The notes beneath the pieces were generated by a model. That model was not told the DNA's origin. It worked only from the letters and a program-made list of their open reading frames with translations, and ran no database searches. Below are positions 7,760 to 17,225 of a DNA stretch of 64,000 bases, piece after piece. Position numbers and translations under genes: made by a program. Source of the DNA: Lachnospiraceae bacterium (GTDB lineage Bacteria; Bacillota; Clostridia; Lachnospirales; Lachnospiraceae). The stretch's first letter is position 1. Each line of letters starts with the position of its first letter. The DNA lies in NCBI GenBank assembly GCA_017612555.1, contig JAGAFR010000053.1:1-64000 (forward strand), in the 5' to 3' direction.

Positions 7760-8932
7760 ATGGACGCAAAAGAATTCGCACTTAAGAAGCACGAAGAATG
7801 GCAGGGAAAGATCGAAGTAACTCCCCGTTGCGAGGTCGAATCTATGGAAGACCTTGCGGTGGCGTACACTCCGGGCGTTGCGCAGCCCTGTCTTGCAATA
7901 AAGGATGATATAGATCTTTCCTATAAATATACGAGAAGATCCAATCTGGTTGCGGTTGTGACTGACGGAACGGCTGTTCTCGGGCTCGGAGATATCGGAC
8001 CCGAAGCGGGTATGCCTGTTATGGAAGGAAAATGCGTTCTGTTCAAGAGATTCGGAAACGTCGACGCTTTTCCCCTGTGCATCCGTTCCAAAGATGTGGA
8101 CACGATAGTAGATACCGTAGCGCTTCTTGCAGGATCGTTCGGCGGTGTTAATCTCGAAGATATAGCTGCTCCAAGATGTTTTGAAATAGAGAAAAAACTC
8201 AAAGAACGCTGCGACATTCCGATCTTCCACGATGATCAGCACGGTACAGCTGTAGTCGTGCTTGCGGGACTGATAAATGCCCTCAAGCTTGTCGGCAAGA
8301 AGATCGAAGATATCGAAGTAGTCGTAAGCGGGGCAGGTGCAGCAGGGATCGCCATAACAAAGCTCCTTATGCAGACGGGACTTAAGAATGTGATATTATG
8401 CGACAGGACCGGTGCCATCTACAAGGGGCGCGATAACCTCAATCCGATCAAAGCGGAGATGGCCGAAGTATCCAATCGTCTTATGAAAAAGGGCACTCTT
8501 AAGGATGTGATAGAAGGAGCCGATGTATTCATCGGGGTTTCCGGACCCGGCGTTCTTACAAAAGAAATGGTTTCGATGATGGCGGATAAGCCTATAGTAT
8601 TTGCCATGTCAAACCCTGTTCCGGAGATCCTTCCGGAGGATGCAAAAGAAGCAGGAGTCGCAGTAATGGCGACCGGGCGAAGCGATTATCCGAATCAGAT
8701 CAACAACGTTCTTGCTTTTCCGGGAATATTCCGTGGTGCTCTTGATGTTCGCGCATCCGATATAAACGAAGAAATGAAGCTTGCTGCCGCAAAAGCCATC
8801 GCAGAGATCGTTACCGATGCTGACAGGAGCTGTGATTATATAATTCCCGACAGCTTTAATAAAAAAGTGACAGCCGCTGTTGCGGCTGCCGTCTCCAAGG
8901 CTGCTAAAGAAACCGGGGTTGCACGTATTTAA
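7760..8932 (+). CDS. NAD(P)-dependent malic enzyme
   Basis: 390 residues, the short prokaryotic form. Tyr36 in VAYTPGVAQPC and Lys91 in MEGKCVLFK are the expected acid/base pair. FEIEKKL and IFHDDQHGTA (to residue 163) supply metal ligands, and VSGAGAAGIA (190-199) is the dinucleotide-binding loop. It oxidatively decarboxylates malate to pyruvate and CO2 in the cytoplasm. GGAGG lies seven bases before the ATG. Transcribed alone from a promoter at 7604-7632; its last four bases overlap the end of the convergent lacI-type gene. Cofactor preference cannot be read with confidence. Confidence 0.93.
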   Translation: MDAKEFALKKHEEWQGKIEVTPRCEVESMEDLAVAYTPGVAQPCLAIKDDIDLSYKYTRRSNLVAVVTDGTAVLGLGDIGPEAGMPVMEGKCVLFKRFGNVDAFPLCIRSKDVDTIVDTVALLAGSFGGVNLEDIAAPRCFEIEKKLKERCDIPIFHDDQHGTAVVVLAGLINALKLVGKKIEDIEVVVSGAGAAGIAITKLLMQTGLKNVILCDRTGAIYKGRDNLNPIKAEMAEVSNRLMKKGTLKDVIEGADVFIGVSGPGVLTKEMVSMMADKPIVFAMSNPVPEILPEDAKEAGVAVMATGRSDYPNQINNVLAFPGIFRGALDVRASDINEEMKLAAAKAIAEIVTDADRSCDYIIPDSFNKKVTAAVAAAVSKAAKETGVARI

Positions 8933-9933
8933 CTGATCTTTTTAACCGATGCACCTTCGATCATCTTTCCGGGCACCGTTATCTTTTCGATAATGGTGCT
9001 CTTTTGATCACGTATCAGCTTGATAAGCGACTTGGCCGCGATCCGTCCGATCTCCTCGGTATTTTGCTCATATGTCGTAAGCTTGGGACGAATTATCTGT
9101 GATACATATATTCCGTCAAATCCCATCACCGAAATATCTTCAGGAACCGACAGTCCTGCCTCTTCTATCGCAGTCAGTCCCCCTATCGCCGAATAATCAT
9201 CCGGATATATTATGCATGTGGGACGGTTGTTCATCTTGAGCAATTCTTTTGTATGAAGTGCCGCAAGCTTGGGATTACGGTATGCGGAAGCTATCGCGTA
9301 GTTATCCCTTGCCTTGATCCCAAGATCCTTGAGCGTGTTATAATAACTTGCCACTCTGTTACGCGTAACGGCCGTATCATCACCATACACGTATGCGATC
9401 TTCTCATGCCCCATCGAATTCGCATAACGGACCAGTTCTCGTATCCCGTTTATGTTATCGGATACGACCGCGATCCTGTTATCAAAAACGTGATCGATCG
9501 TAACGACCGGAAGATCGCTGTTTACAAGGTCTATAACATCCCTGTCATCAAAATCAACGCAGGCGATCACAACTCCGTCAACACCCCTGTAGTACGAGTG
9601 TTCCAGATACGTCATCTTCTGGCTTGTCGCATTGATAAAAGTAATATCATATCCCGACACTTCCGCGACTTTTTTAAAACTATCAAGCACTCTTGCAAAA
9701 TAATCATGCGTCAGACCGCTCATACCTTCATCGACGAATAGTACTCCGATATTGGAACTTTTCTTCGTCTTGAGCGCACGGGCCGAACTGTTCGGATAGT
9801 AGCCGAGCCTGTCGGCAGTTGCCTTGATGAGCTTTTTGGTTTCCTCGCCTATATCATTATGGTTGTTAAGCGCTTTGCTGACAGTTGCAACAGAAACACT
9901 GCATTTCTCAGCAATATCTTTCATCGATACCAT
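8929..9933 (-). CDS. LacI-family transcriptional regulator (probable cellobiose phosphorylase regulator)
   Basis: 334 residues. The N-terminal helix-turn-helix and hinge (MKDIAEKCSVSVATVSKALN, then YYPNSSARALKTKKS) are typical of LacI/GalR, followed by a periplasmic-binding-protein-like sensor domain from about residue 62. AAGGAG sits ten bases before the ATG at 9933. It is divergent from the cellobiose phosphorylase gene. Two identical 13-bp putative operators lie between them, one overlapping this gene's ribosome site, suggesting autoregulation and control of the phosphorylase. The effector is probably a cello-oligosaccharide or glucose derivative (inference). Confidence 0.92.
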   Translation of the reverse strand: MVSMKDIAEKCSVSVATVSKALNNHNDIGEETKKLIKATADRLGYYPNSSARALKTKKSSNIGVLFVDEGMSGLTHDYFARVLDSFKKVAEVSGYDITFINATSQKMTYLEHSYYRGVDGVVIACVDFDDRDVIDLVNSDLPVVTIDHVFDNRIAVVSDNINGIRELVRYANSMGHEKIAYVYGDDTAVTRNRVASYYNTLKDLGIKARDNYAIASAYRNPKLAALHTKELLKMNNRPTCIIYPDDYSAIGGLTAIEEAGLSVPEDISVMGFDGIYVSQIIRPKLTTYEQNTEEIGRIAAKSLIKLIRDQKSTIIEKITVPGKMIEGASVKKIS

Positions 9934-9946
9934 GAGTCAGTAACTC

Positions 9947-9959
9947 CTTAATCGTTTTC
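9947..9959. promoter_or_regulatory. Putative LacI-type operator, copy 1
   Basis: CTTAATCGTTTTC, with the central CG and AAnCGnTT core typical of LacI-family sites. It overlaps the ribosome site of the regulator gene. Identical to copy 2, 195 bp away. Confidence 0.6.
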
Positions 9960-10034
9960 GTTAAATAGTATATATCAAATTTCCCTAATAATCTATTACT
10001 ATTTTTCGCTTTTTAGTACAAATTTCCGAAAAAA

Positions 10035-10054
10035 ATTTGTTACATTTAACAAAT
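10035..10054. promoter_or_regulatory. Perfect palindrome upstream of the cellobiose phosphorylase promoter
   Basis: ATTTGTTA-CATT-TAACAAAT: perfect 8-bp arms around a 4-bp centre, ending 24 bp upstream of the -35 box. The position suits an activator or second repressor site; unlike the 13-bp elements it has no central CG, so it is probably bound by a different protein. Confidence 0.45.
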
Positions 10055-10078
10055 ATGTCAATTATTCCCATTTTTTTA

Positions 10079-10107
10079 TTGTGCGGCACCATCATTTGGC
10101 ATATACT
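10079..10107 (+). promoter_or_regulatory. Promoter of the cellobiose phosphorylase gene
   Basis: TTGTGC (10079-10084), 17-bp spacer, TATACT (10102-10107). Start of transcription near 10114, so operator copy 2 lies about 30 bases into the transcribed region. Confidence 0.65.
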
Positions 10108-10141
10108 ACACCTAGCAAGTCATATTTTTTTTGCATTTTTA

Positions 10142-10154
10142 CTTAATCGTTTTC
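10142..10154. promoter_or_regulatory. Putative LacI-type operator, copy 2
   Basis: Exact repeat CTTAATCGTTTTC of copy 1, downstream of the predicted +1 of the phosphorylase gene, where a bound repressor would block elongation or cooperate with copy 1 by looping. Confidence 0.6.
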
Positions 10155-10204
10155 TTTGATCGGAATGCAGGAAAACAGACTATTAAAGAGAATGGAGAAC
10201 AACT

Positions 10205-12640
10205 ATGAAATTTGGATTTTTCGATGACGTCAATGCCGAATACGTCATTACCACCCCGAAAACCCCGTTACCCTGGATCAACTACCTTGGTACCAATGAT
10301 TTTTTCAGTCTGATATCCAATACATGCGGCGGATATTCATTCTACAAAGATGCCAAGCTTCTGCGTCTTACACGTTATCGCTATAACGGCATCCCTGCCG
10401 ATTTTAACGGCAAATACTTCTATATCAAGGATGGCGACTGCGTTTGGAATCCCGGATGGCAGCCCACCAAAACAGAGCTTGATACGTACGAGTGCCGTCA
10501 CGGTATCGGCTACAGCAAGTTCAAAGGCATTAAGAACGACGTTGAAGCAAATGTGCTTTCGTTTGTCCCTATCGATGATACATGCGAGATAAGCCGCATC
10601 ACGCTGACGAACAATTCGTCTTCAGCAAAGAGCCTCAAGCTCTTCTCATATGTAGAATGGTGTCTGTGGAATGCGGATGATGATATGAAGAATTTCCAGC
10701 GTAATTTCTCCACAGGCGAAGTTGAGGTGATCGATTCGACCATATATCACAAAACGGAGTACAGAGAACGTCGTAACCACTATGCCGTATATTCCGTAAA
10801 CAGCAAGATCGACGGCTTTGAGACTTCTCGCGACGCGTTCCTTGGCCTGTATCGCGATAACAGCAATCCCGAAGCGGTAGAAAAAGGAAAATGTTCAGAC
10901 TCTATCGCACACGGCTGGTCACCTGTTGCGGTTCACCAGATAAATGTGGATCTTGCTCCGGGCGAGACCAAGTCATTTGTTTTTGTACTCGGCTACTGTG
11001 AAAACCCCGTTGACGACAAATGGGAATCAAAGGGCATCATCAACAAGAAGCCCGCAAAGGCACTCCTGTCCAAATACCGGACAGATGCAGACGTTGATAA
11101 GGCGTTCGCTAAGCTTAACGATTATTGGAAGGGTCTTCTTTCAATATATTCAGTCAAGTCGAAGAACGACAAAGTCAATCGCATGGTCAATATATGGAAC
11201 CAGTACCAGTGTATGGTCACCTTTAACATGAGCCGTTCCGCTTCATATTATGAGTCCGGTATCGGCCGTGGAATGGGATTCAGAGACAGCAACCAGGATC
11301 TTCTCGGATTCGTTCATCTGATCCCGGAGCGAGCAAGAGAACGTATTATCGATATCGCTTCAACACAGTTCCAGGACGGAAGTGCATACCATCAGTATCA
11401 ACCTCTTACGAAGAAAGGTAACTCCGACATCGGTTCGGGATTCAACGATGATCCGCTGTGGCTCATCGCCGGAACAAGCGCTTACGTCCGCGAGACCGGA
11501 GACCTTTCCATACTCAAGGAAAACGTTCCTTATGATAATGATATGAGTGTTGCTACATCTCTTATGGAACACTTGAAGCGTTCATTTGATTATATCGTTA
11601 ACCATAAAGGTCCTCACGGACTGCCTCTTATCGGACGTGCGGATTGGAACGACTGCCTGAACCTCAACTGCTTCTCTGAGCATCCCGGTGAATCGTTCCA
11701 GACTTTCGGACCTTCGGAAGGGCCTGTTGCAGAGTCTGTATTCATTGCCGGAATGTTCGTTAAATACGGTGAGGAATATGCACAGCTGTGCGATGAGACA
11801 GGTGATACCGCAGAGGCTGCAAGAGCCCGCGATGAAGTTAAAAAGATGTACGACGCAGTCCTGAAAGATGGTTGGGACGGCGACTGGTTCGTAAGAGCAT
11901 ATGATGCTTACGGCAAAAAGATCGGTTCAAAAGAATGCGAAGAAGGTAAGATCTATATCGAGTCAAACGGTTTCTGCTCACTCGCAGGTATCGGTGTCAA
12001 GGAAGGACTCGCCGAGAAGGCTCTTGATTCGGTCAAAAAGCATCTTGACTGCGATTACGGTGTAATGATCCTCCAGCCCGCATACACGGTTTATCACTTA
12101 GAGCTTGGTGAGATCAGTTCATATCCGCCGGGATACAAAGAGAATGCCGGAATATTCTGCCACAACAATCCATGGGTATCCATCGCAGAGACAGTGATCG
12201 GACGCGGTGACAGAGCGTTTGAGATATACAAAAAGACTTGTCCCGCATATACCGAAGAGATATCCGAGATCCACAAGACAGAGCCTTACGTATACTGCCA
12301 GATGGTAGCCGGAGCAGATGCATATCTTCCGGGCGAAGGCAAGAACTCATGGCTTACCGGAACAGCTGCATGGACATTTACGAACATCAGCCAGTACATC
12401 CTCGGCGTATATCCTACACATAAGGGTCTTCAGATCGATCCTTGTGTACCTCATGATTTCGGTGATTTTGAGATCACACGTAAGTTCAGGGGAGCCGTTT
12501 ACAACATAAGCGTTAAGAATCCTTCGAGCGTTCAGAAGGGCGTCAAGTCAATGACCGTAAACGGAAAATCGGTCAGTGGATGCATCGTTCCGATCGAAAG
12601 CGGCGTGAAGGAATACAATGTAGAAGTTGTTATGGGATAA
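10205..12640 (+). CDS. cbp: Cellobiose phosphorylase (GH94)
   Basis: 811 residues, the normal length of GH94 cellobiose phosphorylases. The N-terminal beta-sandwich ([36 protein letters not shown]) is followed by an (alpha/alpha)6 barrel. The catalytic-acid motif [10 protein letters not shown] places the general acid at about Asp483; [16 protein letters not shown] is the conserved substrate-site segment. The cytoplasmic enzyme splits cellobiose with phosphate to glucose 1-phosphate and glucose, saving ATP. No signal peptide. AATGGAGAAC precedes the ATG. No cellobiose transporter is in the window, so uptake genes must be elsewhere. Confidence 0.93.
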   Translation: MKFGFFDDVNAEYVITTPKTPLPWINYLGTNDFFSLISNTCGGYSFYKDAKLLRLTRYRYNGIPADFNGKYFYIKDGDCVWNPGWQPTKTELDTYECRHGIGYSKFKGIKNDVEANVLSFVPIDDTCEISRITLTNNSSSAKSLKLFSYVEWCLWNADDDMKNFQRNFSTGEVEVIDSTIYHKTEYRERRNHYAVYSVNSKIDGFETSRDAFLGLYRDNSNPEAVEKGKCSDSIAHGWSPVAVHQINVDLAPGETKSFVFVLGYCENPVDDKWESKGIINKKPAKALLSKYRTDADVDKAFAKLNDYWKGLLSIYSVKSKNDKVNRMVNIWNQYQCMVTFNMSRSASYYESGIGRGMGFRDSNQDLLGFVHLIPERARERIIDIASTQFQDGSAYHQYQPLTKKGNSDIGSGFNDDPLWLIAGTSAYVRETGDLSILKENVPYDNDMSVATSLMEHLKRSFDYIVNHKGPHGLPLIGRADWNDCLNLNCFSEHPGESFQTFGPSEGPVAESVFIAGMFVKYGEEYAQLCDETGDTAEAARARDEVKKMYDAVLKDGWDGDWFVRAYDAYGKKIGSKECEEGKIYIESNGFCSLAGIGVKEGLAEKALDSVKKHLDCDYGVMILQPAYTVYHLELGEISSYPPGYKENAGIFCHNNPWVSIAETVIGRGDRAFEIYKKTCPAYTEEISEIHKTEPYVYCQMVAGADAYLPGEGKNSWLTGTAAWTFTNISQYILGVYPTHKGLQIDPCVPHDFGDFEITRKFRGAVYNISVKNPSSVQKGVKSMTVNGKSVSGCIVPIESGVKEYNVEVVMG

Positions 12641-12645
12641 AGATC

Positions 12646-13938
12646 CTACTCATATGTCAGTGCGTCGATCGGATTCATCTTCGCCGCCTTGTTTGCGGGA
12701 TAGTAACCGAAGAACAGTCCGATCGCCATTGAGAATCCCACCGACTCGATTATGCTCGAGACAGACGGATGTGCTGTAGCTTTCATCAGTTTGGCAGCAA
12801 CCGCACCTCCGGATATTCCGAGTATCACGCCGATGATGCCGCCTATCAGGCACAGCACCATCGCCTCTATTATAAACTGCAAACGTATGGAGCCATTCGT
12901 GGCTCCAAGCGCTTTGCGGGTTCCGATCTCACGTGTTCTTTCCGATATCGATACGAGCATTATATTCATAACACCGATACCGCCGACAAGGAGTGCTATA
13001 CCCGCTATTATCGATATCGCCGTCGATATTGTTCCCATAGTGTTTGTCAGTTCATCAAGGAGACTTTCCATACTTGATGTAGTCACCTCAAATACCCTGT
13101 TTGTATGATAATACCTGTCAAAAAATATCTGTATCCTGCTCCGCAGTTCCTTTGAGTCAACCGACGTATCCGCTACCTTGGAAACCGTAAAGCTCTCATA
13201 TCCGTTTATATGAGAATGTCTCTTTACGCATCCCAGCGTTGTATAAAGAGTCGTTTCCCTGTCCTCATTCCCGCCGAACAGCATTCCCTGATCCTGAAGC
13301 TTATATACACCCACTACCGTAAAATCATAGAATGTGCGTCCCGACACGACCTGCAGTTTCTTTCCCAGTGCGATTTCGGGATCGTCTGTTTTGTACAGCT
13401 TCTCCACCGCATAATCCGATATAAGACACGCAGATTTGCCGCCTTTCTGAGCTTTATCTCCTATCTCCCGCCCGGCAACAAGTTCAAGATTCTGCCCCTT
13501 AAAATAACCCTCATCACCGCCGGTAACAGATACCTTGGCACTGTTTCTGCCGACAGTTACGGTTCCGGATCCGAGGCTCTCGGAAAGAAGTATATAGTCG
13601 ATCTCTTTAGCAAATTCCTGCCTGAAATCAGCGATCATATCATCCGTGATATAATCCTTTTCTTCCGGCATCTTCCTGTCACGCCTTCCACGAAACTCAA
13701 GACCGCTCTGTCCGCCTTTAACGGTCTCAGTCTCTCTTTGCGTGACTCCGACAGATATATTTGTAGCGCCCATGGAAGACATGGATTCCGAGAAGGTTTC
13801 GGTCACGGAATTTCCCACCGTACGGATAGCTATGACCGATCCGATACCGATTATTATCCCGAGCATCGTCAGAAGCGCTCTCATTTTGTTAGCCATAATA
13901 GCTGCCATCGCCATAGCGATGTTCTCACCCAGCAGCAA
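12646..13938 (-). CDS. MacB-like ABC transporter permease
   Basis: About 430 residues with a membrane segment near the N-terminus (MRALLTMLGIIIGIGSVIAI), a large extracytoplasmic MacB_PCD domain, and three C-terminal FtsX-type helices (AISIIAGIALLVGGIGVMNI; AMVLCLIGGIIGVILG; SMAIGLFFGYYPANKAAK). The latter carry the ERTREIGTRKALGA coupling motif. I chose a TTG start at 13938 because AAGGGGAG lies eight bases before it; an in-frame ATG at 13962 has no ribosome site and would lengthen the overlap with the ATPase gene to 38 bp. It is the last gene of an adaptor-ATPase-permease operon. Confidence 0.88.
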   Translation of the reverse strand: MLLGENIAMAMAAIMANKMRALLTMLGIIIGIGSVIAIRTVGNSVTETFSESMSSMGATNISVGVTQRETETVKGGQSGLEFRGRRDRKMPEEKDYITDDMIADFRQEFAKEIDYILLSESLGSGTVTVGRNSAKVSVTGGDEGYFKGQNLELVAGREIGDKAQKGGKSACLISDYAVEKLYKTDDPEIALGKKLQVVSGRTFYDFTVVGVYKLQDQGMLFGGNEDRETTLYTTLGCVKRHSHINGYESFTVSKVADTSVDSKELRSRIQIFFDRYYHTNRVFEVTTSSMESLLDELTNTMGTISTAISIIAGIALLVGGIGVMNIMLVSISERTREIGTRKALGATNGSIRLQFIIEAMVLCLIGGIIGVILGISGGAVAAKLMKATAHPSVSSIIESVGFSMAIGLFFGYYPANKAAKMNPIDALTYE

Positions 13939-14641
13939 CTTTTCCGCTCCCCTTTCTCTCATTAACGATAAGACCGTCGTGGATCGTCATTATACGTTGT
14001 GTTTCCTCTGCAAGCTCAGGCGAATGCGTGATCAGTACGATCGTCTTGCCCTGTTCTTTGTTGAGTTTATGAAAAATATCCATGATAAGCCTTCCCGTAG
14101 CAGAATCAAGTGCTCCGGTAGGCTCATCGGCAAGTATTATCGAAGGATCATTTGCCATAGCCCTTGCTATCGCAACCCTCTGCTTCTGTCCGCCGGACAG
14201 TTCATCCGGATTGTGATACATTCTCTCTTCCATCTCCATCATATGAAGAAGCTCTTTAGCCCGATCATTTCTCTCTCTTCTTCCCATTCCGGCATAGAGC
14301 ATCGGAAGTTCTACATTCTTCAGTGCGGTCATCCTGGCGATAAGATTATATGTCTGAAACACGAATCCGATCTTTTTGTTCCTTATCGCAGACAGATCAT
14401 CCTCACGCGCATGGAACATATCAAATCCGTCAAGTTTGTACTGTCCCTCAGTCGGAAGGTCGAGCGCTCCGATAACGTTCATGAGCGTTGATTTTCCCGA
14501 TCCGGACGGACCTACAACGGCGACAAATTCACCCTCATAAACCTTCAGATTGACCCCGTGGAGCACTTCAAGCTCGTTGGGCTTGCCTATGAAATATCTC
14601 TTTACGATATTGTTCATGTCAATGATAAGCTTTTTTTCCAT
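13925..14641 (-). CDS. MacB-like ABC transporter ATP-binding protein
   Basis: 238 residues with Walker A GPSGSGKST, signature LSGGQKQRVAIARA, Walker B IILADEPTGALD and switch LITHSPELAEE, the LolD/MacB subfamily pattern. It powers conformational work of the FtsX-type permease encoded next, not ordinary translocation through a pore. Its ATG directly follows the adaptor stop codon, and it overlaps the permease gene, so the three are co-translated. Confidence 0.92.
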   Translation of the reverse strand: MEKKLIIDMNNIVKRYFIGKPNELEVLHGVNLKVYEGEFVAVVGPSGSGKSTLMNVIGALDLPTEGQYKLDGFDMFHAREDDLSAIRNKKIGFVFQTYNLIARMTALKNVELPMLYAGMGRRERNDRAKELLHMMEMEERMYHNPDELSGGQKQRVAIARAMANDPSIILADEPTGALDSATGRLIMDIFHKLNKEQGKTIVLITHSPELAEETQRIMTIHDGLIVNERKGSGKVAAG

Positions 14642-16426
14642 TTACATCCCCATGAACATATCCATATCATTCTTTATCTCACCGGCCGTACTGTTAACGA
14701 GCACGGTCATTCCTTCACTGATATCCGGGCTTATGACTTCCGTATAATAATCGCTTTCAAGACCGATCTGTACCGGGATCTCTTTCGCGTTGCCCATTTT
14801 ACCGGCCGCACCGGTCTTATCGGGCTTGGCAGGTTTGTCCCCGGTATTCTTAAGAAGACCGTCTTCCCCGAAGACCTGTATCACAGGTTGGCCCTCCTCC
14901 GTGCGCTCGGGCTTCTCTTCATTTTGGACAACATATATAACCGTCTGTCCGCCATCCTTCTCTTCTATTGCATCATAAGGAACCGCAAGGACATTATCAT
15001 GAGTATCAACGAGAATATTAAGCTTTGCACTCATTCCCAGCTTCAATCGTTCATCTTTGTTCACGATATCCATCTTAACCTCGAATGTGTTGGATGTTGA
15101 ATTGCCCGTAGCTGCAGTTGCAGTCGGCGCTATGAAAGTCACTCTGCCCTCGAGTTCATCATCACCTGTGGCATCCGTCATTATTGCGACCTTCTGTCCG
15201 ATCTTTACGTTATTGATATCATACTCATCGACCTGCGTGGTTACTTCGAAAACGTCTATCGCCTGTACCGTGAACAGTGCTCCCGTGGTCGCCTGATATC
15301 CGTTGCCTTCCTGCGCGTTCACCGTGGTGATCACACCGCTTATAGGTGCAGTAACTATATAGTTATCAAGCGAGTCCTGATTCTGTTCCAGCTGTCTTTC
15401 AAGACTCTTAACGTTATCATTCGCGGAAGCATTACCCTTATTCAATGTGTAGTCACTCTTAGCATTACTGAATGATGCGTCATAACCTTTCTTGTTAAAG
15501 TCAACAAAAGCATTGTCATATGCTTTTTGTGCATCATCCACAGAACGTTGTGCGCTTTTTTCTTTTTCCTCGTAGTCCTTAATGGTCGAATCGTATTTGT
15601 CGCCCAGAGCGCTGCTGTATTTGGCGAGCTTATTACTCAGATCCTCAACTTCGATCGTCAGTTTTGCGATCTCATCAGGGTCCGGGCTCGATGATGCCTG
15701 TTTTTCCTTAAGCTTAGCCTGTTTGTCTATATAATCTTTCTCAACACTTTCTCTTTTTGACTGCGCCTCTTCATGCAGGCTCTTAAAATCTCCCTTTTCA
15801 TTGCATATCCTGGCAAGATCATCCTTCGCCTTCTGAAGTGCGTCACCTTTCTGTTGAAGAGTATCATATGCCATAGCCACATTATATGTCTGCAGGTCAT
15901 AACTGTTCACATATGTATTTTTACGATCCCCTTCATCAAGTCCCTTCACGGTCTTGGCTTCAGTTATATCCTCTTCTATCTGTCCTATTTTCTTATTAAT
16001 ATCCTCGAAGGAAAATTCGACAACAACATCGCCCTCCCGGACCGTCTCACCGACCTTAAAGTGAACCTTATCGATCTTGACACCGGAAAGCGGGCTTGTG
16101 ATGGTACGTACATCTTTGCTCTGTATCGTTCCCGTCGTACTTATCGCCTTTGATATGTCCATCCGGGTGATCTCGGCTGTCGTCGTATTGCTCTCGTCAA
16201 GCACAGCCTGCACCTTATTCTTTGTATCAATGACTTTGTATACTACAAATCCGATGATACCTGCAGCAAGCAGTCCTATCACCGTCCATTTGATCCATCC
16301 GTGCTTCTTTTTGCGGAACTGATCAACGGATGTGTCCTGATTATTCTTTTTCCTGTTGGGTTTCTTTCTGATCTCTTCTGAAATGTCTTCGATGTCGGAA
16401 TTATCCGTTTCCATATTATCGCTCAA
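14642..16426 (-). CDS. HlyD/MacA-like efflux adaptor subunit
   Basis: 594 residues. Charged cytoplasmic N-terminus (about 1-45), one membrane helix (WTVIGLLAAGIIGFVVYKVI), a lipoyl-type half motif, and a long coiled-coil hairpin (roughly 140-330, rich in Lys/Glu/Asp). Then come the second lipoyl half (DNYIVTAPISGVITTVNAQE) and beta-barrel domains. Such adaptors in Gram-positives link MacB-type pumps to the wall side and move peptides or toxic compounds. The start is TTG at 16426, with GGAGG eight bases upstream; the next ATG is 12 bases further. Residues 500-530 form a Lys/Pro-rich linker not usual in MacA. Confidence 0.85.
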   Translation of the reverse strand: MSDNMETDNSDIEDISEEIRKKPNRKKNNQDTSVDQFRKKKHGWIKWTVIGLLAAGIIGFVVYKVIDTKNKVQAVLDESNTTTAEITRMDISKAISTTGTIQSKDVRTITSPLSGVKIDKVHFKVGETVREGDVVVEFSFEDINKKIGQIEEDITEAKTVKGLDEGDRKNTYVNSYDLQTYNVAMAYDTLQQKGDALQKAKDDLARICNEKGDFKSLHEEAQSKRESVEKDYIDKQAKLKEKQASSSPDPDEIAKLTIEVEDLSNKLAKYSSALGDKYDSTIKDYEEKEKSAQRSVDDAQKAYDNAFVDFNKKGYDASFSNAKSDYTLNKGNASANDNVKSLERQLEQNQDSLDNYIVTAPISGVITTVNAQEGNGYQATTGALFTVQAIDVFEVTTQVDEYDINNVKIGQKVAIMTDATGDDELEGRVTFIAPTATAATGNSTSNTFEVKMDIVNKDERLKLGMSAKLNILVDTHDNVLAVPYDAIEEKDGGQTVIYVVQNEEKPERTEEGQPVIQVFGEDGLLKNTGDKPAKPDKTGAAGKMGNAKEIPVQIGLESDYYTEVISPDISEGMTVLVNSTAGEIKNDMDMFMGM

Positions 16427-16488
16427 TCTCTCATCCTCCGATTACGACCCTGTTCCATGCTCCCCTCAGAGCACACAAATACCTATAT

Positions 16489-16517
16489 ATTGTACCGCAA
16501 ATCAAATGCATATACAA
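16489..16517 (-). promoter_or_regulatory. Promoter of the efflux operon
   Basis: Minus strand TTGTAT (16517-16512), 17-bp spacer, TACAAT (16494-16489), giving a leader of about 55 nt before the adaptor gene. Confidence 0.6.
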
Positions 16518-16574
16518 TATATATCTGGTCAAAAACAAAAACAAAACATAAATCGGAAAATCAGATGACAGACA

Positions 16575-17093
16575 TCAACGATAACAGCGATCACGCAAAT
16601 ATCCGGTATATACAAGCGGATAATGCTGTTCACCCCTGTTGATAAGAGCATTGCGATTAGTATTGATATAATTCTCAGCCCAGGAGATGTTCATGTACGT
16701 TGCAGGATATTTGATCTTGTTGACATAGTCGCACCAGGCAGTCTGCGCATACATGGAATTGACCGCGTATGTGGCGGGATTGACAGCTCCTGCGGGTGCC
16801 GCTGCTATAAGCTCGGTGTTGCGGGCGATCAGAACATTCAGAGTGTTTACAAGATTCGCGGCATCATTCACGGCCGCCTGGGCCATGGCCTTTTCGATAT
16901 CGGTGCCGTTCTCACGATACATGTTAAGAGCGTTTTTCTTCTCCCTAAGGATCATCTCGGCGCCGTCAACATTATACATGAGCCTGAAAACAGGCACCAT
17001 ATTGTCAGCTGTGACCTCATCCGCGCTGACTGTCCTTGTACCCATCGCAACAAACAGCATAATGATCAGGCATATTGAAGGGATTTTTTTCAT
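16575..17093 (-). CDS. Small exported protein of unknown function
   Basis: 172 residues, not recognised. Residues 1-24 are a clear signal peptide (KKIPSICLIIMLFVAMGTRT, cleavage expected near VSADE). The mature part is mostly helical, with Ala/Asn-rich stretches and two tyrosine-rich ends, and no lipobox. GAGGAG lies eight bases before the ATG. It lies upstream of the efflux operon in the same orientation, but that operon has its own promoter. No cysteines except one near residue 127 and one near the end. Confidence 0.7.
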   Translation of the reverse strand: MKKIPSICLIIMLFVAMGTRTVSADEVTADNMVPVFRLMYNVDGAEMILREKKNALNMYRENGTDIEKAMAQAAVNDAANLVNTLNVLIARNTELIAAAPAGAVNPATYAVNSMYAQTAWCDYVNKIKYPATYMNISWAENYINTNRNALINRGEQHYPLVYTGYLRDRCYR

Positions 17094-17137
17094 TTGATCA
17101 GCTCCTCGTGATTTTCATAGAAAGCTTTACAGTACCA

Positions 17138-17146
17138 ATTATAACA
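17138..17146 (-). promoter_or_regulatory. Extended -10 promoter for the small exported protein
   Basis: Minus strand TGT-TATAAT (17146-17138), 44 bases upstream of the ATG at 17093. No good -35 box at 17 bp, which fits an extended -10 promoter. Confidence 0.5.
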
Positions 17147-17209
17147 TCGTGACCATATAATCAATATATATCATAAATATCTCCGGCAGGCAATTCCCCC
17201 GGTATTCTA

Positions 17210-17218
17210 TGGTATAAT
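17210..17218 (+). promoter_or_regulatory. Extended -10 promoter with leaderless start
   Basis: TGG-TATAAT at 17210-17218, seven bases before the ATG at 17226. No ribosome site is present. Confidence 0.6.
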
Positions 17219-17225
17219 ATGTGAC

